Virus record (IMG/VR): IMGVR_UViG_3300032285_000718
Coordinates: 1 to 38,402 of that record
Length of the DNA stretch: 38,402 bases
Source of the DNA: a virus
Direction: 5' to 3' (one strand)
Position 1 is the first letter of the stretch. Each line of letters starts with the position of its first letter. Under the pieces are notes generated by a model. The model did no database searches. It was not told the DNA's origin and worked only from the letters and a program-made list of their open reading frames with translations. Shown one piece after another: positions 30,828 through 36,813 of the stretch. A program made the position numbers and the translations under genes.

Positions 30828-30933
30828 CGCGATTATGCCGCCATTCACCTTCAATGTTCTGGACTCGCTTTTCCTTCCAACCTGGAATGATGCGAAACAC
30901 GGCTGCGATGATCTCAAGGATTGCACGCAGCAC
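30745..30933 (-). CDS. Amphipathic small protein, possible i-spanin partner (62 aa)
   Basis: From GTG 30933 the product begins VLRAILEIIAAVFRIIPGW (first residue Met in vivo), a hydrophobic or amphipathic helix, and continues with a charged region RVQNIEGEWRHNRDAINRDL and GPNAWWVRDN. The lipoprotein gene starts inside it in another frame. If this is an i-spanin it is short and its membrane helix is weak, so an alternative membrane-active role is possible. Eight bases separate it from the holin-like stop, and no separate ribosome site is seen. Confidence 0.55.
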   Translation of the reverse strand: MLRAILEIIAAVFRIIPGWKEKRVQNIEGEWRHNRDAINRDLGPNAWWVRDNKSGDKHIGNG

Positions 30934-30941
30934 AAAATCAA

Positions 30942-31112
30942 TTAGTCGATTTTAAGACCAACCGACTTAAGAAAGCTAACAACCTTATCAAGGATAGAGT
31001 CATCAGCCGGAGTAGGCGTAAGTTTAACGATGATGCGAGCAGACAGAACAATGCCACCAACAGCGGCAACGATGCTGGTCCAATTCGCGGTAATCCAATT
31101 CCATACATTCAT
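30942..31112 (-). CDS. Holin-like membrane protein (56 aa)
   Basis: The gene starts at ATG 31112, seven bases after a strong AGGAGG. The product MNVWNWITANWTSIVAAVGG continues through IVLSARIIVKLTPTPADDS to a helical end (VVSFLKSVGLKID). One membrane helix spans about residues 12-30, followed by a polar tail. Small proteins with this LTPTPADD segment are common next to lysis genes in environmental phages. It would form the membrane lesion that lets lysozyme out. Confidence 0.68.
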   Translation of the reverse strand: MNVWNWITANWTSIVAAVGGIVLSARIIVKLTPTPADDSILDKVVSFLKSVGLKID

Positions 31113-31115
31113 TGT

Positions 31116-32540
31116 TTATCCTCCTGGGTCAAATCCGGCCATAACGGGGTCGTGTGCCACCATCATGTCCTGAAGTGACCTCCAAGTTGGACGCTCTATC
31201 TGGAAAGTCAAGTCCATCCCTATGTTTGAAGGGCTAAGGCACAAGGCAAGGGCATCCGCCCTATCCGGTGATGCCAATCCCCTTGCGCGCATGGAGTCCT
31301 TGGATTCCACACCAAGTTTGCCCTTGCTGTTTGTGATTGTCCGCCTGCATGTCAATTGAGCAGTTAAGTCCTCGTCTTCCGGCAAAATGATCTCGGCATC
31401 CTCGATCTTCTTTGCCATGCCGTACCACATCTCGGCTGACCGGTTGGTGTAGGCATTGTTGTCGTATGCCGTGCCACCAAAGTTGACCCTGTTGACTACC
31501 CATCCAGACTCAGCCAGGGCATCGCACATAACCATTCCCATGCCACTTGCGTCAGCGTAGATGTTGCTTGCTTCCAACCCTGCCTTCTTAAATTCCACGA
31601 TAAACCTACCCACAGCCGCCATCGTATCCTTTTCGCGCCATGCAATCATGGGCAGGATCTTGTTGCCATCGCTTATGCAGATCACGTTTTGATCGCCTCC
31701 GGCGGCAAAGTCTACGCCAGCCATCCTTACCCCTGGCTTGAATCTAGGTGGTGAGTTATAGCAGTTCTGAAGTTGGTTTAGGTTAATGACCAGGCTTTCG
31801 GCACCTATGTCCACAAACTCGCCGTAAATCATGGAGCGGGTCAGCGGATGCTTCTCGCCATACCGCTGGATCACCTCGTCAATCTGCGCCTTGGTTATAT
31901 GTGGGCAGTCAAAGGCTGTGACAGCGTGCTTCTGCCACATTGCTGCTTCCTTGGTAAATGCCCTGTAAAACGCACCGCTGGTACCTCCAGGGCTGGATGC
32001 GATTAGTAAGCGGGTTGGTTGACACCGGCTGATCGCCTCAAATAGCGGGTCTGCTACAGTCTTGGCTTCGTCAACGACCATGAGCAATGGGTGGTATTCG
32101 TGGTCTTCTGCATGCCAACCTTCAGCCCTACCAGGATCTGTCGCTGAGTAGCCTATAATGCGTGATGTATTGCCGTTAGGGTGAAGGTAGCGGATTTCGC
32201 CGGATGTGACCTCCCAATTGCCACCAAGCTTCGCAATGTGATTGCGTAGGCTGGGCCAAAGTTGGCTTTCGACCTGGCGGAAAACGCCAGCAGTAGTTAC
32301 AGCGATTGAACGCGGGTAAACCAGCGCGTGCCATATTAGAATTGCTGAAATTACCGTGCTTGTCTTGCCGGAGCCGTTGGCTGCACGCAGGGCTACGCGA
32401 CAGTCTCTTGGCTCTAAATCGCGTAATACCTTTCTTTGCCATTCATAAAGATTAATGCCCAATACGTTAGATGCGAAATTTACTGGCCTGGATAGATCAA
32501 GCAGAATCTCTTCTTGGCTACGTTGGGGAGGCTTTGGCAT
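31116..32540 (-). CDS. Terminase large subunit
   Basis: The product has 474 residues. The ATPase part holds Walker A ANGSGKT (54-60) and Walker B LLMVVDEA (152-159). The RNase H-like nuclease part holds Asp277 in MAGVDFAAGGDQN, Asp330 in IYADASG and Asp426/Asp429 in SPDRADALAL. A C-terminal portal-contacting tail follows. This is the DNA-packaging motor. The gene lies between the small subunit and the holin-like gene, with 61 bases of noncoding DNA before it and no obvious ribosome site close to ATG 32540. Confidence 0.93.
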   Translation of the reverse strand: MPKPPQRSQEEILLDLSRPVNFASNVLGINLYEWQRKVLRDLEPRDCRVALRAANGSGKTSTVISAILIWHALVYPRSIAVTTAGVFRQVESQLWPSLRNHIAKLGGNWEVTSGEIRYLHPNGNTSRIIGYSATDPGRAEGWHAEDHEYHPLLMVVDEAKTVADPLFEAISRCQPTRLLIASSPGGTSGAFYRAFTKEAAMWQKHAVTAFDCPHITKAQIDEVIQRYGEKHPLTRSMIYGEFVDIGAESLVINLNQLQNCYNSPPRFKPGVRMAGVDFAAGGDQNVICISDGNKILPMIAWREKDTMAAVGRFIVEFKKAGLEASNIYADASGMGMVMCDALAESGWVVNRVNFGGTAYDNNAYTNRSAEMWYGMAKKIEDAEIILPEDEDLTAQLTCRRTITNSKGKLGVESKDSMRARGLASPDRADALALCLSPSNIGMDLTFQIERPTWRSLQDMMVAHDPVMAGFDPGG

Positions 32541-32601
32541 TAGTGTAAGTTAAGACCTCTTTTTGTTTTGAGCCAGAATAATTTAGGGGGGTATATGCGT
32601 A

Positions 32602-33243
32602 TTAAATTGCGGCTGGGGGCTGGGCGGTGGGCGTGGTGGTGTATTTGGCTAGGCTCTCTACCCTTGGCTTCCGGCGGCGCATGCTAACTTTTCTAGGCTT
32701 AAGAATCTTAGTTGGCGTTGTAGTGACAGTAGTTTGCGTGCCATTTGTCGCACAATAGCTATTGTCTTGAATTGTAGGTGCCGGATTATGCTTAACTATT
32801 TCCGCATCAATCACTTGTGCTTTTTTCCTGCCTGCAATGCCTGCTAATAATTGCGCAAGGTTTCCGCCTATTTCGTGCGTAACTCCTTGCGTAACATTCA
32901 GCCGCGCAGAGGGTTGCGCGTAATTGTAGACTCTCTCTGCCATCCATGCTTTAGCTTGCCATGATTTCTGGCCGGCAAGCTCTATATCGCGAAGTAAGGA
33001 AAGCTCATGCTTTTTTCTGGCGGTTTCCACTCTTCGCGCGAAGTCCGGCCGCCTACTGACCCAAGTTTTAATCGTGGACGCATTTACGCCAACAAGCCCA
33101 CCGGCTTTTTCTATTGTGAATCCTGAGCCGCAAGCCGCAATTATTTCTTCCGCTATTTTATCCGTGAAAATTGTCTTCCCGTTTGCCGCTTTTTCCACCG
33201 GTGAATCATTCACCAGGCTATTAGAACCGCTGGTTTCATCCAT
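32602..33243 (-). CDS. Terminase small subunit
   Basis: The 213-residue product has a helix-turn-helix (GSGFTIEKAGGLVGVNASTI, then KTWVSRRPDFARRVETARKK), a central helical oligomerisation part with MAERVYNYAQPSARLNV, and a basic C-terminal tail (KILKPRKVSMRRRKPRVESL). This fits a small terminase that recognises phage DNA and feeds the large subunit next to it. It is the first gene of the late minus-strand operon. No ribosome site precedes ATG 33243, whereas an extended -10-like box lies eight bases upstream, so the transcript may be leaderless. Confidence 0.85.
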   Translation of the reverse strand: MDETSGSNSLVNDSPVEKAANGKTIFTDKIAEEIIAACGSGFTIEKAGGLVGVNASTIKTWVSRRPDFARRVETARKKHELSLLRDIELAGQKSWQAKAWMAERVYNYAQPSARLNVTQGVTHEIGGNLAQLLAGIAGRKKAQVIDAEIVKHNPAPTIQDNSYCATNGTQTTVTTTPTKILKPRKVSMRRRKPRVESLAKYTTTPTAQPPAAI

Positions 33244-33376
33244 TAGAAAAGTTTATACCATATTATGAGACAATAAAAAGCATTGCTATGCCTAAGCCGG
33301 TTGAGTATGTTGCCCATGTCGAGGGAGAATCCGCTTGGAACTCCCAAGGCAAAAAATAAAAAGGAGAAAAGACAAC
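33244..33376. promoter_or_regulatory. Divergent control region between late and plus-strand operons
   Basis: This 133-base region separates the late minus-strand operon from the plus-strand operon. On the minus strand TGGTATAAA (around 33252-33260) is a good extended -10 box, only eight bases before the small-terminase ATG. On the plus strand TATTAT (33261-33266) is a possible -10 for the opposite direction. The right half holds a 23-codon frame and the AAGGAG ribosome site (33361-33366). No operator repeats were seen. Promoters here follow from the layout; the boxes are inferred. Confidence 0.45.
33288..33359 (+). CDS. Possible 23-residue leader peptide
   Basis: A 23-codon frame (MPKPVEYVAHVEGESAWNSQ, then GKK and TAA) stands in the leader of the plus-strand operon and stops 17 bases before the next ATG. 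The sequence is not low in complexity and reads like a real peptide, but there is no ribosome-binding site. It may be a leader peptide or chance. Confidence 0.35.
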   Translation: MPKPVEYVAHVEGESAWNSQGKK

Positions 33377-33832
33377 ATGGACAAAAAATTCTACAGACTC
33401 ACAAGGGAGATTGAAAATCCAACCCATGACGGCCGCAGAAATTATGGAATTGAAAAGTATGATACTTTTCCCAAGGGGAAAATTATTGAATTGGTGGACA
33501 TGCAAAAAATGTGGGATTTAAAGACTCCCCGTTTTAAATATAAAATTGTAATGCCCAACCGCGAAAATCACGATATTCATTATTTTGATTTAGATACGTT
33601 TGAAGGGGTAATTTGTGAGACAACTCCAACGCCGGCTGAGGAATTCATTTATGAATTCGACATATATTACGCGCGCGGCTTATTTTTTAAGGCATTAGAA
33701 TGTGGCATTCTTTCCATGGATGCCGTTCGCAAGTTGGATGCGATCATCGAAGAGGAAGAAAGAATAAAGCATGAAAAAAGAATGGCTAAGATGCATGAAA
33801 GCATTGCAAGTCAAAATGAGGTGCAAAAATAA
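33377..33832 (+). CDS. Hypothetical protein, first gene of plus-strand operon (151 aa)
   Basis: ATG 33377 lies ten bases after AAGGAG. The 151-residue product is rich in charged and aromatic residues. It has MDKKFYRLTREIENPTHDGR at the start, strands in FKYKIVMPNRENHDIHYFDL, and a C-terminal helix DAIIEEEERIKHEKRMAKMH that could be a coiled coil. No family is recognised. Being first after a divergent promoter, it may be a host-takeover or regulatory protein, but this is only positional. Confidence 0.68.
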   Translation: MDKKFYRLTREIENPTHDGRRNYGIEKYDTFPKGKIIELVDMQKMWDLKTPRFKYKIVMPNRENHDIHYFDLDTFEGVICETTPTPAEEFIYEFDIYYARGLFFKALECGILSMDAVRKLDAIIEEEERIKHEKRMAKMHESIASQNEVQK

Positions 33833-33833
33833 C

Positions 33834-34028
33834 ATGACAAAAAAATATTTATTACAGATTGCCCTGGACGCGCAGAGGGAGCTTACAAAATCAGAGGACA
33901 TCTTGGAACACGAGTGCGGTTCCCGTGTTTCATCGTGTTCCTTGTCTTATGATGTTGGATATTGGCAAGGCCGCTTGGATTTGCTTAAAGCCCTCACCTT
34001 GTCGAAAAGATTAAGGGGTGAGAAATGA
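33834..34028 (+). CDS. Small helical protein (64 aa)
   Basis: ATG 33834 follows GAGGTG by ten bases, and the TGA overlaps the next ATG. The product MTKKYLLQIALDAQRELTKS has Cys-bearing HECGSRVSSCSLSYDVGYWQ in the middle and a basic helix end. No family is known. A longer frame starts upstream but only inside the previous gene. Confidence 0.62.
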   Translation: MTKKYLLQIALDAQRELTKSEDILEHECGSRVSSCSLSYDVGYWQGRLDLLKALTLSKRLRGEK

Positions 34029-34765
34029 TCGCGCCTAAAATTATCGGTTTTAATGATGCGCCGCCGCTGGTTCATTTTACTGCGAGTAGCGCAAACGTAA
34101 AAATCGGGCCTATGCCAGCCACAACGTCCGGAAGGTCAACTTGCCCTGACGCTTGCCCTTTAAAGCGTAGCAATGGCGGGGGATGTTATGGGGAGTCCGG
34201 CCCCATGATTTTTCACTGGAATGCTGTTGACCGCGCAGAACGTGGGACAACGTTCGAAGGGCTATGCGAGGCAATCGCCAAGCTTCCCGCCGGTCAAATA
34301 TGGCGACATAACCAAGTGGGCGATTTGCCCGGGGAAAATAATCAGGTCAACGGCGGCTTACTCGCCAAGCTTGCCCATTCCAATCGTGGGCGGCGCGGTT
34401 TCACTTACACCCACAAGCCGGTGTTAGATTCGCAGGATAAGGCCGCCGGTAAAAATCGCGATGCCATCGCCAGCGCGAACCGCGAGGGATTCGTGATTAA
34501 CCTATCCGCAAATAGTCTTGCGCACGCTGACAAGTTGGCGGCGTTGAATATCGCGCCGGTTGTCACGATCCTGCCAGCCGGAGTTGAAGACAATACCCAA
34601 ACGCCGGAAGGGCGGCGGGTTGTCGTTTGTCCATCGCAAAAGCGTGACGGCGTGACCTGTTTAACGTGCCGCCTATGCTCTCGCGGCGATCGTTCGGTCA
34701 TTGTGGGATTCATCCCGCATGGAACTTCCAAACGGCGCGTTGCGCAGATTGCGAGCGGGTCATGA
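34025..34765 (+). CDS. Cysteine-rich conserved phage protein (DUF7227-like, 246 aa)
   Basis: The product has an N-terminal cluster STCPDACPLKRSNGGGCYGE followed by GPMIFHW, a middle LPAGQIWRHNQVGDLPGENN with GRRGFTYTHKPV, NREGFVINLSANSLAHADKL, and a C-terminal CPSQKRDGVTCLTCRLCSRG. Three N-terminal and four C-terminal cysteines could hold an iron-sulfur cluster or zinc. The GFTYTHK and FVINLSA strands suggest a barrel-like enzyme core. The pattern resembles a protein family widespread in phages and plasmids, whose function I do not know; I associate it with DUF7227 with some doubt. It overlaps the genes on both sides by ATGA. Confidence 0.78.
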   Translation: MIAPKIIGFNDAPPLVHFTASSANVKIGPMPATTSGRSTCPDACPLKRSNGGGCYGESGPMIFHWNAVDRAERGTTFEGLCEAIAKLPAGQIWRHNQVGDLPGENNQVNGGLLAKLAHSNRGRRGFTYTHKPVLDSQDKAAGKNRDAIASANREGFVINLSANSLAHADKLAALNIAPVVTILPAGVEDNTQTPEGRRVVVCPSQKRDGVTCLTCRLCSRGDRSVIVGFIPHGTSKRRVAQIASGS

Positions 34766-34902
34766 CATCCTACGCCGTTTACAACTCACAAGGCCAATTT
34801 TTCGCGCGGTTCACATCTTACCGGCGTGCGCTCGTGTGGGCGATACGTAACGGGATGGAGTGGACGGCGGAAATAAAAAAAGAAAAGGAGATACAGAAAT
34901 GA
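34762..34902 (+). CDS. Small basic/aromatic protein (46 aa)
   Basis: The gene starts in ATGA overlap with the Cys-rich gene and ends in ATGA overlap with the next. The product MTSYAVYNSQGQFFARFTSY continues RRALVWAIRNGMEWTAEIKK, a short hairpin and helix ending in Lys. No family is recognised; the double coupling supports it. Confidence 0.6.
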   Translation: MTSYAVYNSQGQFFARFTSYRRALVWAIRNGMEWTAEIKKEKEIQK

Positions 34903-35219
34903 ACAAAAAGCAGATACAGAAAAAACTAGAAGAGCGGGTCAAGGCAGAACTTGAACCGGTTGACGTTGATCAAATATACCGCGATATGTTGGACGATTGC
35001 GAACCGGAGGTAAACGTTGCCGGTTTGTCGTTTGTCCCGTCACGAGTTGTTGAGGAATTAGATCCTGTAGCGTTCCGTTGCGGAGTGAATGATTATGTCG
35101 ATTCCTTGGTGGGTGAAAGCCTATCGGAGGAAATTGACGGGAATCATTACAACCTCGAAGAAGTAAATGAGATTCTAGAAGAAATAGAATCGGAAGATGC
35201 GGAAGAGGTGACGAAATGA
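34899..35219 (+). CDS. Acidic hypothetical protein (106 aa)
   Basis: ATG 34899 follows AAAAGGAG. The product starts with a basic helix (MNKKQIQKKLEERVKAELEP) and becomes very acidic toward the end (LEEVNEILEEIESEDAEEVT). The acidic tail could mimic DNA, a feature of some phage inhibitors of host DNA-binding proteins, but there is no direct evidence. It ends in ATGA overlap with a membrane peptide. Confidence 0.64.
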   Translation: MNKKQIQKKLEERVKAELEPVDVDQIYRDMLDDCEPEVNVAGLSFVPSRVVEELDPVAFRCGVNDYVDSLVGESLSEEIDGNHYNLEEVNEILEEIESEDAEEVTK

Positions 35220-35299
35220 ACGTCCCATATATATTTGCAAACGGACTTGTTTGCGGCGTAGTTCTCGCCGCGTTCGTCTTCTTCATGGGAAAGAAGTAG
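35216..35299 (+). CDS. 27-residue membrane peptide
   Basis: The frame starts in ATGA overlap and encodes MNVPYIFANGLVCGVVLAAF followed by VFFMGKK, one short membrane helix with a basic end. Such single-helix peptides are often missed in phages and may act on the host membrane. The next 89 bases are noncoding and contain two hairpins. Confidence 0.55.
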   Translation: MNVPYIFANGLVCGVVLAAFVFFMGKK

Positions 35300-35311
35300 T
35301 TTCCCCTCGCT

Positions 35312-35331
35312 TTCCCCCGTCATGGGGGGAA
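35312..35331 (+). other. GC-rich hairpin after the membrane-peptide gene
   Basis: TTCCCCC (35312-35318) and GGGGGAA (35325-35331) form a perfect 7-bp stem with a six-base loop, and CCTC/GAGG nearby can extend it. No T-run follows, so it is not a classical terminator. It could be an mRNA processing or stability element between two parts of the plus-strand operon. Confidence 0.6.
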
Positions 35332-35340
35332 GGAGAGGTG

Positions 35341-35354
35341 AAGCCGTTCGGCTT
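35341..35354 (+). other. Small hairpin AAGCC-GTTC-GGCTT
   Basis: AAGCC and GGCTT pair around a GTTC tetraloop, ten bases after the first hairpin. There is no T-run. With its neighbour it makes a two-hairpin intergenic element upstream of the 62-residue gene, whose own ribosome site (GGAGG) starts about 20 bases further on. Confidence 0.5.
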
Positions 35355-35388
35355 GCCTAAATAAACAAAGTAAACGGAGGAATAGAAA

Positions 35389-35577
35389 ATGAAATGGAAG
35401 ATTCAAACGGCGGCACCTTGGGGACAATGGGCGGACCTTAAGGACTCGGAAACACTCAAACCGGCCCTATATACCAAGGATGAAGCGGAGCGGGAATTGC
35501 GCGAACTTGGCGGCCGGCGTGCCGGTTATATTGTAGTAAGGGAGGACGTTGAAGAAACGTTTAATATTTATGAATAA
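35389..35577 (+). CDS. Small protein with DEAxxEL helix (62 aa)
   Basis: ATG 35389 follows ACGGAGGAAT. The product is MKWKIQTAAPWGQWADLKDS with YTKDEAERELRELGGRRAGY, a hairpin and helix like the small genes at 4166-4390 and 5049-5231, which suggests a recurrent small fold. Function is unknown. Confidence 0.66.
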   Translation: MKWKIQTAAPWGQWADLKDSETLKPALYTKDEAERELRELGGRRAGYIVVREDVEETFNIYE

Positions 35578-35797
35578 ATCATGGCCTATCTATAAAACCG
35601 GTGACATCGTTCGACATTCAGCGCACTTTTTGCGGTGCGTAGGATGGCATACAAACGTGCCTAAAAATGGCATCGTTCTTTCTATTGATAATTTTAAGGA
35701 CGTTGGGTGTGATTTGGGGCGGCAGGTTTGCAAAGTAAAATGGAGCGATGGAAATGAAGGTTCCATCCTTTCGGTCAACTTAACTAAAAGTAAATAA
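35570..35797 (+). CDS. Small SH3/KOW-like protein (75 aa)
   Basis: ATG 35570 overlaps the upstream stop by eight bases. The product has YKTGDIVRHSAHFLRCVGWH, then GIVLSIDN and VCKVKWSDGNEGSILSVNL, which reads like a small five-strand barrel with a G-x-V start. Such domains bind nucleic acid or protein. It is the last gene before the strong terminator. Confidence 0.62.
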   Translation: MNKSWPIYKTGDIVRHSAHFLRCVGWHTNVPKNGIVLSIDNFKDVGCDLGRQVCKVKWSDGNEGSILSVNLTKSK

Positions 35798-35800
35798 TTA

Positions 35801-35830
35801 AAATCCGGCAGGCTAATCCCTGCCGGATTT
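35801..35830 (+). terminator. Rho-independent terminator of the plus-strand operon
   Basis: AAATCCGGCAGG and CCTGCCGGATTT form a perfect 12-bp stem around a six-base loop (CTAATC), with A-rich and T-rich stem ends. It begins three bases after the stop at 35797. The A/T ends make it able to stop transcription from both directions. Confidence 0.88.
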
Positions 35831-35941
35831 ACATTTAAAAATCTTGCCTAGTAAACGGAAGCGCAGATGCGGGGCGCATAACAAACGGAAGCGTAGGCAT
35901 TTTTATTTACAACAAACGGAGGCATAGTCATAAATAAACAA

Positions 35942-36112
35942 ATGAACAAAAATCAAATCTTAAAAGAATACTTTTCCCAAATCGGGCGTAAAGGCGGGAG
36001 CGTCAAAGGTCCGCAGAAGGTAAGACCAAAAGAACATTATCAGAAGGCGGTAGGAATCCGCTGGGCTAAGTATCGGGAGCGTCAAACGGAAGCGCAGCCA
36101 CCTAAATGGTAG
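35942..36112 (+). CDS. Small basic phage protein, GRKGG type (56 aa)
   Basis: A 56-codon frame begins MNKNQILKEYFSQIGRKGGS and ends in a basic helix (GIRWAKYRERQTEAQPPKW). The (Q/L)GRKGGSxKGPxK segment followed by a WAKYR helix is a pattern of small phage and bacterial proteins of unknown function, probably DNA-binding. It lies after the terminator and inside the repeat region, so it needs its own promoter or readthrough. No clear ribosome site precedes it. Confidence 0.62.
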   Translation: MNKNQILKEYFSQIGRKGGSVKGPQKVRPKEHYQKAVGIRWAKYRERQTEAQPPKW

Positions 36113-36137
36113 GATAGATAGCCCTATAAGGATATAT

Positions 36138-36159
36138 AAAAATAGCCTATAAGGGCTAT
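36138..36159 (-). terminator. Probable terminator of the early minus-strand operon
   Basis: On the minus strand ATAGCC and GGCTAT (36154-36159 and 36142-36147) make a 6-bp stem with a six-base loop, followed by TTTT. It lies 13 bases beyond the stop at 36172, the last possible gene of the early block. The stem is short and AT-rich, so strength is uncertain. A nearly matching second copy (TAGCCCTATAAGG, 36119 onward) lies alongside. Confidence 0.5.
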
Positions 36160-36171
36160 ATAAACGGTAGC

Positions 36172-36372
36172 CTAGCGACCTATCCGGCAACAGCAGGCTC
36201 GGTTACCCAATGGCCTGTTAGGGATAGGTGGTGGCTCAACCTTGAACTTAACGCTATGCTCTGGCTGTCCTCTACTTACCTTGCCACTAAGACGCTTTCT
36301 AGGCCTATCCTGACTCGATTTTAGGCCATCCTGAGGCCTATTCTTGCCTTCCTTTACTGCTTTACGTCTCAT
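36172..36372 (-). CDS. Basic, Pro-rich hypothetical protein (66 aa)
   Basis: ATG 36372 overlaps the upstream gene by eleven bases. The product is very basic at first (MRRKAVKEGKNRPQDGLKSS) and ends with Pro-rich and CCCR segments. Composition is that of a disordered, nucleic-acid-binding tail. No ribosome site is seen, so support rests on the overlap and position before the terminator. Confidence 0.42.
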   Translation of the reverse strand: MRRKAVKEGKNRPQDGLKSSQDRPRKRLSGKVSRGQPEHSVKFKVEPPPIPNRPLGNRACCCRIGR

Positions 36373-36649
36373 CTACCTCATCCCCATCAAAGTCCTTAGG
36401 AATCGAATCCTTGAGCGATTGTAGGTCCTTCTGGTGCTTCCTGAAGAACAACGACAGCCTAGCCACAGCCAAACTAATCTCCGCCCACTCGGTCTCAAAC
36501 ACCTCGAAGCTGCAATTGTTCTCCATGTCATTCACAAGCTGGCACAGCAAACGGAGGACTGCATGCAACTGCGCATTCTCTGCGTGCAGCAGCCGGATAT
36601 ACTGCATCTTCAGCCTATCTGAGTCTTTCACCTGGTTATTGTAGCACAC
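36362..36649 (-). CDS. Coiled-coil hypothetical protein (95 aa or shorter)
   Basis: The product has a leucine-rich amphipathic helix (MQYIRLLHAENAQLHAVLRL), then a second (EISLAVARLSLFFRKHQKDL) and an acidic end (DFDGDEVDET). It likely forms a helical dimer or bundle. The start is unclear: GTG 36649, GTG 36631 or ATG 36607. It lies downstream of the helicase after 164 noncoding bases and could be a replication accessory protein. Confidence 0.58.
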   Translation of the reverse strand: MCYNNQVKDSDRLKMQYIRLLHAENAQLHAVLRLLCQLVNDMENNCSFEVFETEWAEISLAVARLSLFFRKHQKDLQSLKDSIPKDFDGDEVDET

Positions 36650-36813
36650 TGGCTCGCACCCTTTTCAATTAAAAGTGAATCGCACTACGGGAATGAGCGT
36701 AGCGGTAGGGTAGGACGGACTAAGGAGTCCTACCTCTACATTCCCTCCGTGATTTTCTTTCATATATATATATGAGTCTGACTGCTCTATAAATGACAGT
36801 GAAATGACAGGAC
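36650..36813. promoter_or_regulatory. Noncoding region with AT palindrome and direct repeats
   Basis: These 164 bases after the helicase hold no convincing gene. They contain a 9-base direct repeat AAATGACAG at 36791 and 36802, eleven bases apart. They also hold a 14-base palindrome CATATATATATATG at 36761-36774 and an inverted repeat GTAGGAC/GTCCTAC at 36710-36733. Such a set could be an origin, an operator or a termination region. Next to primase and helicase an origin role is reasonable, but it is inferred only. Confidence 0.5.

Larger units (their letters stand above)
35853..36175. repeat. Five dispersed copies of AAACGGAAGCGYAG-like 14-mer
   Basis: Related 14-base segments start at 35853, 35883, 35914, 36084 and 36162, all in the same orientation. 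Two copies are identical (AAACGGAAGCGCAG at 35853 and 36084), one differs by one base (35883), and two are looser (35914 and 36162). The first three are 30 and 31 bases apart, close to three helical turns. They could be protein-binding iterons or operator repeats. Confidence 0.6.

Noticed and set aside
35853-36175. CRISPR-like array
   Set aside because: The 14-mers are too short and unevenly spaced, part of the array is coding, and there are no Cas genes.
35960-36190. 76-codon minus-strand frame opposite the GRKGG-type gene
   Set aside because: The plus-strand frame there matches a known small phage protein style; this one does not and runs through the repeats and terminator.
36400-36420. 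Possible tRNA T-arm (AATCGAATCC)
   Set aside because: It lies inside a coding frame, and no anticodon or acceptor stem can be formed around it.
36665-36763. 32-codon minus-strand frame MKENHGG after the helicase
   Set aside because: There is no ribosome site, it begins in an AT palindrome and contains an inverted repeat; it is better explained as noncoding regulatory DNA.
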